Shown: positions 22,745-34,618 of the stretch, in pieces | Position numbering within the stretch: position 1 is the first letter of the stretch | How the letters are laid out: each line of letters begins with the position of its first letter | Source: Cunninghamia lanceolata | Lineage: Eukaryota > Streptophyta > Pinopsida > Cupressales > Cupressaceae | DNA: 64,000 bases | NCBI GenBank assembly: GCA_027924645.1 | Contig: BSBN01000860.1 | Coordinates: 2,108,001 to 2,172,000 of the forward strand | Reading direction: 5' to 3' | Notes under the pieces: model-generated | The model's input: only the letters and a program-made list of their open reading frames with translations | Told to the model about the DNA's origin: nothing | The model's database searches: none | Made by a program: the position numbers and the translations under genes

Positions 22745-24424
22745 ACACAAAGCATACGAAACTACATTTTTGTTACATATATCTTATACACGATACCTCT
22801 TTAATACTCTCTTTACTCTCTGAACTACACATTACTTTATCATTTTACCTAATTTTATATGTAATTGGTATTTTTGAGTACAAAATCAAACCCCTTAATC
22901 AAATATGTCTTAAATTTTCTTTTCGTTATAAGCAAATATTGGAAAGCTTCTTAAATTTTCTCAACCAAAATAAGAATGCTGTAAACCTCTCTCTCATTAT
23001 GCATACTATGATAATCTGCACTAAAATCGTCTTCAACTTTCTTGCTTCATTGATTTACCTCACGAAGGCGTCAACTTTTGTGTCTGGTTTTGCATGATCT
23101 TACTGGTAGTGGCAGTTGTATATATATGATGACACATTGTTAAAAAATATTCATTTCTCTCTCCGGTATCTATGAAATCTAATTCTATATATGCAAGTGT
23201 CTAAACACTATAAAGCATTGATTCTATTTAAGCAACAGCTATTTAGTCGTGGAGAAGAATCCATTCACGTGTCAACCAACCGTGTACTAAACTGTCAAAG
23301 AGAATGACTACTCACATTTCACCAAGTTGTCTCGACTTTTATACACTTCTAAAAGTGTGAATAGCTGTTATCATACATATGGTTTATGTTGTCTGTTTTC
23401 TAGACATAAATTTTCAAATTTTTTTTGTTGTGATGGTTTTAAGATTCATGGTACAGCTGACTTCTAAAATTGATACATATTAACATAGACATGGTACAAA
23501 TTTTATAAAAGTTCAACAATGGTTTTAGGATTTTAAAGTGTTTTTTATTTTTTTACAAGTTTAGGCATTTGCATCTAGAACAGGACACCATTAGATGGAA
23601 CACAACACTCCATAAATGGAACCGTTGCTGTTCCATGGCCACTGCATTACCATTCAAAATGAAATAACATATTTTCCATCTGCAACAGTTGTTCAGCATT
23701 GCAGATGGGTTGTCTAATAAAAGGCAAAAAGTAGAGAGTTGGTTGCATTTCTTGCAACATAGCATTGTTGTCAATTGACTAGGTATTAATGTTGCAAACA
23801 TAATGAACAAATCAACACATCCACTCAAGATATCTTGCACATGAATGTAAATGTTGCACATAGAATTTTACCCTACCTAACTGAAGTCTTTTCCTTACCT
23901 TACCTCTTTCAGGACCTTACCATTTTCATGTATCATATTCTCTATACCTTTCACTGACTGGACCTATACATGACACAATGCTAGACATGATTGGAGCCAG
24001 TGTATCTTTCATTTTCTTCTCAAAATAAAAGAGTTCTTCTCAGACCTCCAATGGGCCGCAGCTTCACAAAAATCCCAATTGAACTGTTTATGACAAAATG
24101 GCCATCATGCAGTATAATTTTGGGTCTGAAGAAGTGCACTAGGGTAAATTCAATAGAAAACTAATTAAGTGCAACTGAGGGCCAGTCAAACACTTCATAG
24201 TGTTGTAAAAAGTCTCTTAGCTTTATTAAGATCTGAAAAATGGTCATAAGTCCAATCTATTTCGATTGCTGGACTGTTAAAAGCCATATTTTTCTCCCAA
24301 TTGTCAAAATTGTTAAACAATGAGCATCTTTTAGTTATGCACTTTATTATACCTTGATTTAGTAAATACTCTACTACCAATACTGTTTAGTAGTCACACT
24401 ATGTTATTAACTGTTTTTTAAGTC

Positions 24425-24481
24425 ACAGTCACAGTCTATCAAATTAACTATTTTTTAAGTAATTTGATAGACTGTGACTGT
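24425..24481. repeat. Perfect inverted repeat, 21-bp arms, 15-nt loop
   Basis: Arm 24,425-24,445 is the exact reverse complement of 24,461-24,481; both contain the CAGTCACAGTC / GACTGTGACTG ends. The RNA or single-stranded DNA would fold into a long hairpin. It lies directly before a tandem duplication. Confidence 0.85.
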
Positions 24482-24620
24482 CCATGCACATTTTGGCTGT
24501 GAATATGTAACCTGTAGCTTTGATCCAATATGTATATAGAAAAGCACTATGACTGTGCATGCACATTTTGACTGTGAATATGTAACCTATAGCTTTGATC
24601 CAATATGTATATAGAAAAGC
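24472..24620. repeat. Two-copy ~75-bp tandem duplication
   Basis: Units 24,472-24,546 and 24,547-24,620 share TGCACATTTTG-CTGTGAATA, TAACCT-TAGCTTTGATCC and TATGTATATAGAAAAGC with only a few differences, so the duplication is fairly recent. Confidence 0.85.
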
Positions 24621-25138
24621 TTAAATCAGATGTGTGTAAAGCAATGAACACAACCCTCAATTATGGATTAGTCTAATTATGTAATGAAAACTGACTACTG
24701 TCCTTTTTATGGATTGCTTGAAAGATACAAAAGTTTACTGTCAAAAAGTGTTGATAAGATTAAACCTTTGCAGCCAAGCAACACTATCTGCTTAGATACT
24801 ATCATGCAATTCTGTTCTAATTCGAAGAGGCAACGATCATTATGGGTCAAGCTGCCAATTGAACAAATTCCAATCACCTATTCTGTAATATAAAATATAT
24901 TTCTAACTTTTAATTTGGAAGCTTCTCTTCCTGTATGTGCACATAATTCACTCTATTACATCTGTATATTATAGATGGCCAATGCTTTTTCAGATGCAAA
25001 GATATTTTAATTATTCTAATGCTTACCAAAATTATTTGCAGATCATTTGTTTAGGCTAGGACTAATGGTCCTTGGTAAATTTATGGTTCCAATGCACTTG
25101 AGTATTATGCGAATTATCTATCTTTACTGTCTAAACGT

Positions 25139-25280
25139 TTTAACAATTCAATAGGTTCAAATGTTTAACCGTTCAATCGTTCAGCAGGTTCAACAGTCCA
25201 ACAGGTTCCACGGTTCAACAGGTACAAGGGTCCAACAGGTTGCACAGTTCAACACGTTCAACGATTCCACCAGCACAGCG
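25139..25280. repeat. Short-unit array, GTTCAACAG type
   Basis: About a dozen imperfect copies of a 9-10 bp word (GTTCAACAG, GTCCAACAG, GTTCAATCG, GTTGCACAG) run in one direction, a degenerate minisatellite. The ORF through it is a by-product. Confidence 0.7.
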
Positions 25281-25643
25281 AACATCAAAGCAGCATATAT
25301 ATGTGTGTGCGTCTTATTGATTTTCATAGCTAGGTCAGATCCCTTCTAGAGACTGACCTAGTCACAAAATGTTGAATCGCCTATCAGCCTTAGCATTTTG
25401 AGCATCTCAGTTGTGCTATATGACATACACCAAGCCCCAATTCGGTGAACACAACATTCTATCTATCTTGAATTTACAAATAGGTCAAGACCTATTTCAA
25501 ATATAACGGATATGTAATTTGCAACAAAACGTTTGTACAATCTCTTATTCACAGTCCATGATTCAAAAAACTATAAATATTATGTTACGGAATTTTGTAA
25601 TACAGAAATTTATGTCATGGCTATTTCAGACAAGGATCTAATT

Positions 25644-28528
25644 TGATCTACCGAAGGATCTAATTGTTTCTGTCATGCACTATGTAAATACCACAGTAAT
25701 TTGATCAAAACCACAGTAAAAACCCTAAATCTAAGTTCTGAGCATTTTCACAAACATACATTTAAAATTGCAAGCTCTCAGAGAAAATATTTCAAAATAC
25801 AAAGAAGGGCAAGAGAACACTCAGAAGATAGATGCAGAACTCCAGATTCTACTGTATTAGAAACGAATAGTCATACATGATTTACAATGTAGGAATGACT
25901 CTTAGTTTCACTGATCATACTACAGAGAACTTACAAGCTTTACAGATACAGTAAGGCAGCCAGACATTCCACACGCACCTTACTGCAGACAAACAACCGA
26001 CCTCTTTCTTCTACTTCTAAACTATGCTAAGCTAACTTGCTGTGTTTTCCTAGAATCCCTGTGTGTAGGCCCTAAAAATCCCTGTTGTCAAGTATTACAG
26101 TGTAGACAGGCACAATATAAAGACATTCTGATTGTCCTCACTACAGCAAAAACCTAACTAAACCCCTGGTTATAGCAATAAATACAGATGAACCAGCTCT
26201 TCAAAACATCTCTGAGCAGTGTCAAATCTGGGCAAAATATTGCCCCTTCTAAGAAGTTCCAGCAACTCAGCAATAACTTCTGTTTGTCTGTTGTAGTAAT
26301 ACCTCCAGCTGCAACTCTATCTTTCACTTGAATGGCTTTGACTTTTCGCACTTTATCCTTATCTTCTTGCTCCTGAGATTGGATTTCCTTCCTCCATGAG
26401 GTCACTGTGTTGACTTTCCAGCTGCTTCCTCAACTACAAGCCTACAAGACAAGACAAGCAATAAGTATTTCATTTATCACATAAACAGCAAGAAATTAAA
26501 ATAATCGTTTAAATCCAGGTGACTGTGCAAAATCGTGGAAATCGGATCCAAAATACTCTCAAACGCGCCCAAAATGCGTTCAGACCGCTCAAAATTCACT
26601 GGGTCAACCATCGCTGACCGGGAAAATGCCACAGGCGCCCCAAAAAAAACACTTTAAAATTCCACCGCTTCATTTCCCACCCATCGGCATGATCATCGCC
26701 ATCGGCGTGTCAAAAAAAACGTGTTGGTCAATATTTAGTTCATCATCATGATATTTCGCTTCTGCATTTTGGGGAAAAGAACAACATCATCATCATCATA
26801 TTGTTGAAGAAGAAAAGGAGGATATGGAATATGATCATGTTGCCGAGGAAAGGAAAATGATGGTGACGTCATCATGATATTCGGGCTTCATTGAAATGCT
26901 AAGGATGACGTCATCGTCATTTTCGTTAAGATAAGGGGATAAATGTAATATCGGGTCACCTAAGGACCATGATCAGGATGATGAATGTAATATGACCCCT
27001 TTGCGGCCAAGGCAACCCTCTCGAAAGATCAAGATGATGATGAGCATCGGCATATTTGCTTCTTCGTCGAACTTAGAATAAGACGTCATCATCATATTTC
27101 GCGAACCAGATCGTGCTTGAAAAATATCCTGTTGAAGGAAAAATGTGATGATGATGATGATCAGGATATTTGCTTCTTCGTTTATTAGATCGGGATGACG
27201 TCATCATGATATTCGGAGCCTTTGTTAAACTTAGAACATGACATCATCATGATATTTCGCCAACCGGATCATGTTTGCGAAATATCCTGCCAAAGCGAAA
27301 ATGTGACGATGATGATCATCAGGATATTTTCAAAAGGTTGTATTTCATCGGCAGGAGGACTTTACGAAATATCGGGTGAACAAACAAGATCATGATGATC
27401 TTGACAACATGACAGGATAAAACAATATGATGATGACCCTCCTCATCGAATTATCATGATGGCGTCATCATGATATTTTGTCTTCGAAGCACAAGGATGA
27501 GTTGAGGTCATCATGATATTGCGCTAGAGTGATATTGTAAAAAAATGATCATGCTGTTTAAGGAATGAAATATCGCCTTCTTCTGAATAAATAGGGTGAT
27601 CATCATGACATTGCAAAAAAGGCGATCAGGAGGATATGAAGATGATGATCCCCTTTATCGATTTATGATAATGATGTCTCCATCACTCAGCGAATTTCAG
27701 CGAATGACCCTCGTGAAAGATCAGGATGATGATCATGATTATGCAAAAGGAGATCAGGAGGATATGAAGTTGTCATCATCATATTTTGAACTTCAGCAAA
27801 TATCATGATGATGACCTTGCGATACGATTATAACATGCGCATGCAAATATGTCGAAGGTGGATTTTCTAAGGGTGATCTGCATGATATGATAAGATTAGG
27901 TAATGTTGAAATATCATGATGATGCTCACTATACAAAGACCGCTCCACGGGGAAACTTACCCTGACCTAAAGTTGATATCATCATGATATTTGAACCTCA
28001 GGATATTATCGGGGGGGGTTCAAATATGATGATGATGATCATCTTCATGTAACCAAAACCGAGTTTATAACATATGACCCTCCTAAAAGAAATCATGATG
28101 CTGACAATGCACGTAAGGCCATTTGACGGGTAAAGGGCACTACCACCTAAGATTGACGTCCGGATATTGCGACTGCATGATTTTTATCGGATGATAGACC
28201 AAGATCATGATGATCTTGACAACATGATGATGATGCACCTGACCTTTCACATATGGAAGAATTTTCGAGTGAAGTAAAAGGCAAACCTGCATGGAATTTC
28301 AAGCTCTTTCTAAATATGAGGTCATACAAACAAAATATGAACTTTGACAAACTGACCTCATGATAATGACCTACCTTATCCAATATCATGATGATGATGC
28401 ACCTGACCTTCATTTTTACCAAACCGCCAGAAAACAGAAAAAACACAAGCAGAAGCAAAAAGCAAACATCAGCAGGGGTCCCCATTTTGCTAAGCAGCAT
28501 AATGGGGCGTGTTGTGAACATCACAACA
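25644..28528 (-). repeat. 2.9-kb direct repeat, left copy (probable LTR, includes ATGATG copy B)
   Basis: Matches 31,789-34,618 in the same orientation from the TCTACCGAAGGATCTAATTG border to the GTTGTGAACATCACAACA border. Read on the minus strand it begins TGTTGTGATG and ends CA, as an LTR would. It includes about 325 bp (near 26,126-26,452) absent from the right copy, flanked by short AAGACA-like words, which suggests a deletion in the right copy. Three perfect TGACGTCA sites lie at 26,864, 26,906 and 27,196. A matching target duplication was not found outside the pair, so a segmental duplication remains possible. Confidence 0.6.
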
Positions 28529-28797
28529 ACTAGCAACCAAAACAAAACAATTAAATTCAAAGTATTCAAGGAAACTAGATGAAATGAACTGATAACTTCC
28601 AACTATGTTTTCCTGCAAATTACTATTCAGCTTGAGACTTAAAGTATTCGATAAAGATGCATGAATTTCCATCTTCAGTTTAGTTGTGTACATGTGATTA
28701 ATTATCCTCATCTTGAAGATCGATTGAACAAACCAGTGACTAACATTAGCCTACATAGCTGAGGATATTCCCTCATAGCCGACCAGATAGACCCTTG

Positions 28798-28890
28798 CTG
28801 CCAGCGAGCGTCTATAGCCCCGGCAAAGTTATCATTACAATTCTCCCAAGTAGAGCCCCACTGCCAGCGAGCGTCCATAGCCCCGGTAGA
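28798..28890. repeat. GC-rich 63-bp tandem duplication (partial second copy)
   Basis: CTGCCAGCGAGCGT-TATAGCCCCGG-A-AGTT occurs at 28,798 and again at 28,861 with few changes. The GC content contrasts with the AT-rich surroundings. Confidence 0.75.
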
Positions 28891-28913
28891 GTTACTTAGA
28901 TGGCTTAATCTGG

Positions 28914-29711
28914 ATTTTCAGTATAATCCGCTTTATTTATTTATTTATTTATTGTTATTATTATTTTTTTTATTTTCTTTATTTTCTAATTTTGAAACAT
29001 TTCATAAGATATAGCAATTTGTAACTTCATCATGCAAGGAGTGGACACTTGCTGAAATTAAGCTGAGAATTCTAATGGTAGCAAGGGTGACCTCTGATTT
29101 TTCACCTAATATCTACACTGGTATGTTCAACAAACCCAAGGATTTTAGGTGTGTCATCGTGAGAAACCTGGTTCAAATCCTCAATCACATTTATTGAATA
29201 CAAAACTTCAGAAGATGAACAACTCTCTGCATTCATGACAATGACAGCTTATGTGTAAATTGCAAATGGTTAACCTGAATATCCTAAATTATATACTGTT
29301 TTGAATGGTTGCTAGTTTTGCTCCTTAATACTCTACAGTAAAATAAAGATCCCTGCTGAGGAGACAACAAACAAACCAAACAAACAGGCTGTACAAACAG
29401 AAACAAAAAGCAAAAACAAACAGAAGACAAGCTATACAAATAACTAACCTAAAAGGAAAACAGCAAAAGAAGAACACAAAAACAAAAACAACTACCCTAC
29501 CAAACTATATACAAGCCTCTACAAGGCAATTAGAAACCCAGGAACAAGACCCAAGAACACCCCTACTTACATATTTCTTTAGGTTGTTCAGGAGTAACAG
29601 CGTACTAGTTATGGTTCTCATTCTAGCAAATTTATCTTTGAATTCTGAAAAAAATTCTGATATTCTATATTCATTGTGTTTATCAGAATAGCTCTTAACC
29701 AGTAACTAAGG
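28914..29711. other. Non-coding interior sequence
   Basis: A pyrimidine/A-rich stretch (TTTATTTATTTATTTATT near 28,932) and an A/C-rich stretch (CAAACAAACC/AAAACAAACAG, 29,366-29,500). No gene recognised. Confidence 0.5.
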
Positions 29712-30899
29712 CTACTCATCAAGTTTATGATTAATCCATATGCAGGTCCTATCTCTTGAATTTCCATAATCAAAATAGCATTTATCATTGTTTACTAAGG
29801 AAAGGAAAGAGACAACCTCATGTGCCTTTAGCTCTGTGGAACACACTTGTTTATTAATAGCTGGCTTTTCATTTAACTCTACATCTTCATTGCCCAGCTC
29901 TATCTCTAGTCCTTTTTCAAGTTGAAAGGTGAATGACTCTAGATGTATCATTTCTTCATCTTCATCCAGCTTTGTTTCTTCATTCTGGATGTTCAATTTA
30001 TCCTCAAATTTAGCAAACCTCTCAATGTTCTCATTAGTTTCCTACACATCAGCACTTAAGTAAGTATCTTCATCATCATAATCTGACATACAGAAATTAA
30101 TCATTTCTAAATCACTTGAGACTAAAGGTAGGACAACATCTTTAGATTGATAGGAATACTCCCCTGTTTTATTTTCAACATAGCATGGGGGGAATGTCTA
30201 ATTGTGTACAGCAGCTCCATGATCCTCTGTATCCTCTTTTTTCAAGAATTGTTCACCAGATGACTCACAGTTATCATTCAGTGAAGAGTCTAATTTTATT
30301 GACCTGCAACAATCTTGATTTTGATCATTTAATTTAAAGAACTCGATCGTAACACTACGATTTTCTTTCTTTTCTATGACTTCACTAGTTTCTACAGTAG
30401 GGATCTTATCAGTTTTAGTGCATTTTAATTTTGCCAATGCTTGTTTACACTTCTTTGCCAAATCATGTTCATTAAAACTTTTCAGGTCAAACCCAGAGGT
30501 TTCCTCTTGACAAATATTCCTTAGTAATTCCATATATTTATCAAATATATCAAGACAAACCTCACTTTCCTTTTCTTTTTCATTAAATCCTTTTTGCTTA
30601 TTATCCAAAAAATGGGCATGAGCTGTGATTTCTTCTCTGCATTTTTTAGGATATTTATACTTTTCACTAACCTTAATCACAACTGGATCCTAATGAAAAG
30701 ACAAATTTTTTTTCTTACCATCACATGATTCCTGGACAGAGATCTTACTATCCTTTATTCTTAGCATTGGTTCCATCTTTGTATCCTCTACACATTTGAC
30801 GACCGTTGATGCTGCATCCTCCTGTCGCTCAATAATCTCCTCGTTTTCCTGCCAACTTTCAGCCTTATACACATCTGACAAACAGATTAGTCCTTTCAA
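29712..30899 (-). pseudogene. Acidic ORF of unknown function in three in-frame pieces
   Basis: Pieces 30,899-30,690, 30,680-30,198 and 29,996-29,712 are all in one minus-strand frame, about 396 codons in total, interrupted by TAG at 30,690-30,692, 30,198-30,200 and 30,042-30,044. The product is rich in Glu, Lys and Asp (for example EKKENRSV, DEDEEMIHLESF) and ends with a more structured part containing FLSLVNNDKCYFDYG and TCIWINHK. I do not recognise a family. All stops are TAG, as expected from C-to-T at CAG codons, so this was probably one continuous ORF of the surrounding element. Confidence 0.45.
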
Positions 30900-31195
30900 A
30901 TATAAATCTAATTTTGTGACAAAAGATAGACAATTAAGCTCACCATGCTCTGCGGACTAATGTATCCTACACCTTCCAAATAAACCATAGCTATATAGAT
31001 TTTTAGGATACAGCTGGTTATTCAAAACTTTCTGAAATCAAGGAATGTCAACTTGAAAACTATCCCTATGTGAGTCCATTGAAAATGGGACCTTCTTTCA
31101 ACCCTTTAGGCCTTTGAAATTTTATGAGATCTAACATATCTCAGAATACAACATTCAAAACTCAAAATTTTGACCCTAAACCAAATCAGCCCCTC

Positions 31196-31327
31196 CTAGC
31201 GCCAAAAACTGTTGATGATTACAAAATACAGCCTTCTGGCCCTCCCTCTAGCGCCAGAAAACTATTGATGATTACAATATACAGCCTTTTGGCCCTCCTT
31301 CTAGCGCCAGAAAACTGCTAATGATTG
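31196..31327. repeat. Tandem repeat, ~52-bp unit, 2.5 copies
   Basis: CTAGCGCCAGAAAACT followed by GATGATTACAA-ATACAGCC and TGGCCCTCC recurs at 31,196, 31,248 and 31,301 (third copy partial). Confidence 0.8.
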
Positions 31328-31788
31328 TTTTCATGCAATCATAACAATAAGTTAAAATTCACATATAATGAACTGAAACTATACTTGAAAGATAAGAACG
31401 AATCATTTGAGATTCAACTAATCCCAAGTCTACAATGGTTCGGTTGGTCAAGTTCAGTTGGTCAATGTGAAGCTATAATGTTCAAGGGGCCTTATGTAGT
31501 TTAGGTTTGTTTTGTGGTTTACTGGCCTAAGAATATGCAAAAAGGTCATAGATTTCAACAAGTATTCTATTCATTTGCATAAAGATGATACTGTGCTGCA
31601 AGTTTCAAAGGGTTTTCTTGGATTTTTTGCAGCTTTCTTTTTTATCTGTTTATGAAGACTGTCTACTTATAGCTCTGTTGTTCATGCTTCTTCAAATTTG
31701 AGACAATTTCCTTTGGATTTCTACGTTTTCAGCTAAATATTTTAGATGGGTTGGGAAAAGTTAGAAAGATCTACTCTATACCTCATTT

Positions 31789-34618
31789 AATCTACCGAAG
31801 GATCTAATTGTTTCTGTCATGCACTATGTAAATACCACAGTAATTTGATCAAATCCACAGTAAAAACCCTAAATGAAAGTTCTGGGCATTTTCACAAACA
31901 TACATTTAAAATTGCAAGCTCTCAGAGAAGATATTTCAAAATACAAAGAAGGGCAGGAGAACACTCAGAAGACAAATGCAGAACTCCAGATTCTATTGTA
32001 TTACAAACGAATAGTCATACATGATTTACAATGCAGGAATGACTCTTAGTTTCATTGATCATGCTACAAAGAACTTACAACCTTTACAGATACAGTAAGG
32101 CAACCAGACATTCCACGCGCACCTTACTGCAGACAAACAGGCGACCTCCCTCTTCTACTTCTAAACTATGCTAAGCTAACTTGCTGTGTTTTCCTAGAAT
32201 CCCTGTGTGTAGGCCCTAAAAATCCCTGTTGTCAAGTATTACAGTATAGAGAGGCACAATATAAAGACAACACAAGCAATAAGTATTTCATTTATCACAT
32301 AAACAGCAAGAAATTAAAATAATCGTTTAAATCCACGTGACTGTGCAAAATCGTGGAAATCAGATCCAAAATACTCTCAAACACGCCCAAAATGCGTTCA
32401 AACCGCTCAAAATTCACTGGGTCAACCATCACTGACCGGGAAAATGCCACAGGCGCCCAAAAAAAAACACTTTAAAATTCCACCGCTTCATTTCCCGCCC
32501 ATTGACATGATCATCGCCATCGGCGTGTCAAAAAAAATGTGTTGGTCAATATTTACTTCATCATCATGATATTTCGCTTCTGCATATTGCGGAAAAGAAC
32601 AACATCATCATCATCATATTGTTGAACAAGAAAAGGAGGATATGGAATATGATCATGTTGCCAAGGAAAGGAAAATGATGGTAACGTCATCATGATATTC
32701 GGGCTTCATTGAAATGCTAAGGATGACGTCAACATCATCTTCGTTAAGATCAGGGGATAAATGTAATATCGGGTCACCTAAGGAGCATAATCAAGATGAT
32801 GAATGTAATATGACCCCTTTGCACCCAAGGCAACCCTCTCAAAAGATCAGAATGATGATGAGCATCGGGATATTTGCTTCTTTGTCGAACTTAGAATAAG
32901 ACATCATCATCATATTTCGCGAACCAGATCCTGCTTGAAAAATATCCTGTTCAAGGAAAAATGTGATGATGATGATGATCAGGATATTTGCTTCTTCGTT
33001 TATTAGATCGGGATGACGTCATCATGATATTTGGAGCCTTTGTTAAACTTAGAACATGACGTTATCATAATATTTCGCCAACCGGATCATGTTTGGGAAA
33101 TATCCTGCCGAAGGGAAAATGTGACGATGATGACCATCAGGATATTTTCAAAAGGTTGTATTTCATCGGCAGGAGGACTTTACGAAATATCGGGTGAACA
33201 AACAAGATCATGATGATCTTGACAACATGACAGGATAAAACAATATGATGATGACCCTCCTCATCGAATTATCATGATGACGTCATCATGATATTCTGTC
33301 TTCGAAGCACAAGGATGAGTTGAGGTCATCATGATATTGCGCTAGGGTGATATTGTAAAAAAATGATCATGCTGTTTAAGGAATGAAATATCGCCTTCTT
33401 CTGAATAGATAGGGTGATCATCATGATATTGCAAAAAAGGCGATCAGGAGGATATGAAGATGATGATCCCCTTTATCGATTTATGATGATGATGTCTCCA
33501 TCACTTAGCGAATTTCAGCGAATGACCCTCGTGAAAGATCAGGATGATGATCATAATTATGCAAAAGGAGATCAGGAGGATATGAAGTTGTCATCATCAT
33601 ATTTCGAACTTCAGCAAATATCATGATGATGACCTATCATCATGATATTGCAAAAAAGGCGATCAGGAGGATATGAAGATGATGATCCCCTTTATTGATT
33701 TATGATGATAATGTCTCCATCACTTAGCGAATTTCAGCGAATGACCCTTGTGAAAGACCAGGATGATGATCATAATTATGCAAAAGGAGATCAGGAGGAT
33801 ATGAAGTTGTCATCATCATATTTTGAACTTCAGCAAATATCATGATGATGACCTTGCGATAGGATTATAACATGCGCATGCAAATATGCCGACGGTGGAT
33901 TTTCTAAGGGTGATCAGCATGATATGATAAGATTAGGTAATGTTGAAATATCATGATGATGCTCACTATACAAAGACCACTCGACAGGGAAACTTACCCT
34001 GACCTAAAGTTGATATCATCATGATATTTGAACCTCAGGATATTATCGGGCGGGGTTCAAATATGATGATGATGATCATCTTCATGTAACCAAAACCGAG
34101 TTTATAACATATGACCATCCTAAAAGAAATCATGATGCTGACAATGCGCCTAAGGCCATTTGACGGGTAAAGGGCACTACCACCTAAGATTGACGTCCGA
34201 ATATTGCGACTGCATGATTTTTATCGGGTGATAGACCAAGATCATGATGATCTTGACAACATGACTTAGCATATAAAAATATGATGATCCTCCTGCGAAT
34301 ATCAGGTTTCACAAAAACTTTGACCGTGCATAACTTTCACATATGGAACAATTTTCGAGTGAAGTAAAAGGCAAACCTGCATGGAATTTCAAGCTCTTTC
34401 TAAATATGAGGTCATAGAAACAAAATATGAACTTTCACAAACTGACCTCATGATAATGACCTACCTTATCCAATATCATGATGATGATGCACCTGACCTT
34501 CATTTTTACCAAACCGCCAGAAAACAGAAAAAACACAAGCAGAAGCAAAAAGCAAACATCAGCAGCGGTCCCCATTTTGCTAAGCAGCAAAATGGGGTGT
34601 GTTGTGAACATCACAACA
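31789..34618 (-). repeat. 2.8-kb direct repeat, right copy (probable LTR, includes ATGATG copy C)
   Basis: Counterpart of 25,644-28,528. It lacks the ~325-bp segment near its start but carries an extra 219-bp tandem duplication (about 33,415-33,852). The ATGATG core preserves a segment near 34,265-34,335 that copy A shares and copy B has lost, so B is the deleted one there. Perfect TGACGTCA sites lie at 32,724, 33,014 and 33,278; the last sits in a perfect 22-bp palindrome at 33,271-33,292. Confidence 0.6.
33415..33852. repeat. 219-bp tandem duplication inside copy C
   Basis: TCATGATATTGCAAAAAAGG begins at 33,421 and again at 33,640, and the sequence between is repeated through CAGCAAATATCATGATGATG. 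Copies A and B have the unit once. Confidence 0.9.

Larger units (their letters stand above)
22745..25643. other. Non-coding 3' flank of the RPA-like gene
   Basis: No recognised gene. It holds the perfect hairpin at 24,425-24,481, the adjacent 75-bp tandem duplication and the GTTCAACAG array near 25.2 kb. A transposon 3' end could lie here but cannot be fixed without a second copy. Confidence 0.5.
28529..31788 (-). mobile_element. Interior of the probable minus-strand LTR element (no polymerase)
   Basis: 3.26 kb between the direct repeats. On the minus strand, a few bases inside the right repeat, lies GGTATAGAGTAGATC (31,768-31,782 complement). It resembles the initiator-Met tRNA primer-site word GGTATCAGAGCAGAT with one deletion and one C-to-T. 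No purine tract is evident next to the left repeat. The only coding remnant is the acidic ORF at 29,712-30,899; no gag, integrase or reverse transcriptase motifs were seen. It may be a large non-autonomous (LARD-type) element. Confidence 0.45.

Noticed and set aside
22741..23097. 118-residue ORF after the RPA stop
   Set aside because: Begins in the ATGA overlap with the RPA stop and is a hydrophobic, A/T-rich frame without motifs; likely 3' non-coding sequence.
25139..25280. CRISPR-like array
   Set aside because: Units are 9-10 bp, imperfect and contiguous without spacers; it is a minisatellite.
26154..26405. 83-residue minus-strand ORF as a gene
   Set aside because: It lies in the segment present in only one of the two direct repeats, has no recognised motif and is short.
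7951..28528. A and B as terminal inverted repeats of one giant transposon
   Set aside because: Homology borders do not behave as clean ends. B is embedded in a longer direct repeat shared with C, and no target duplication was seen. Kept only as a finding about arrangement.
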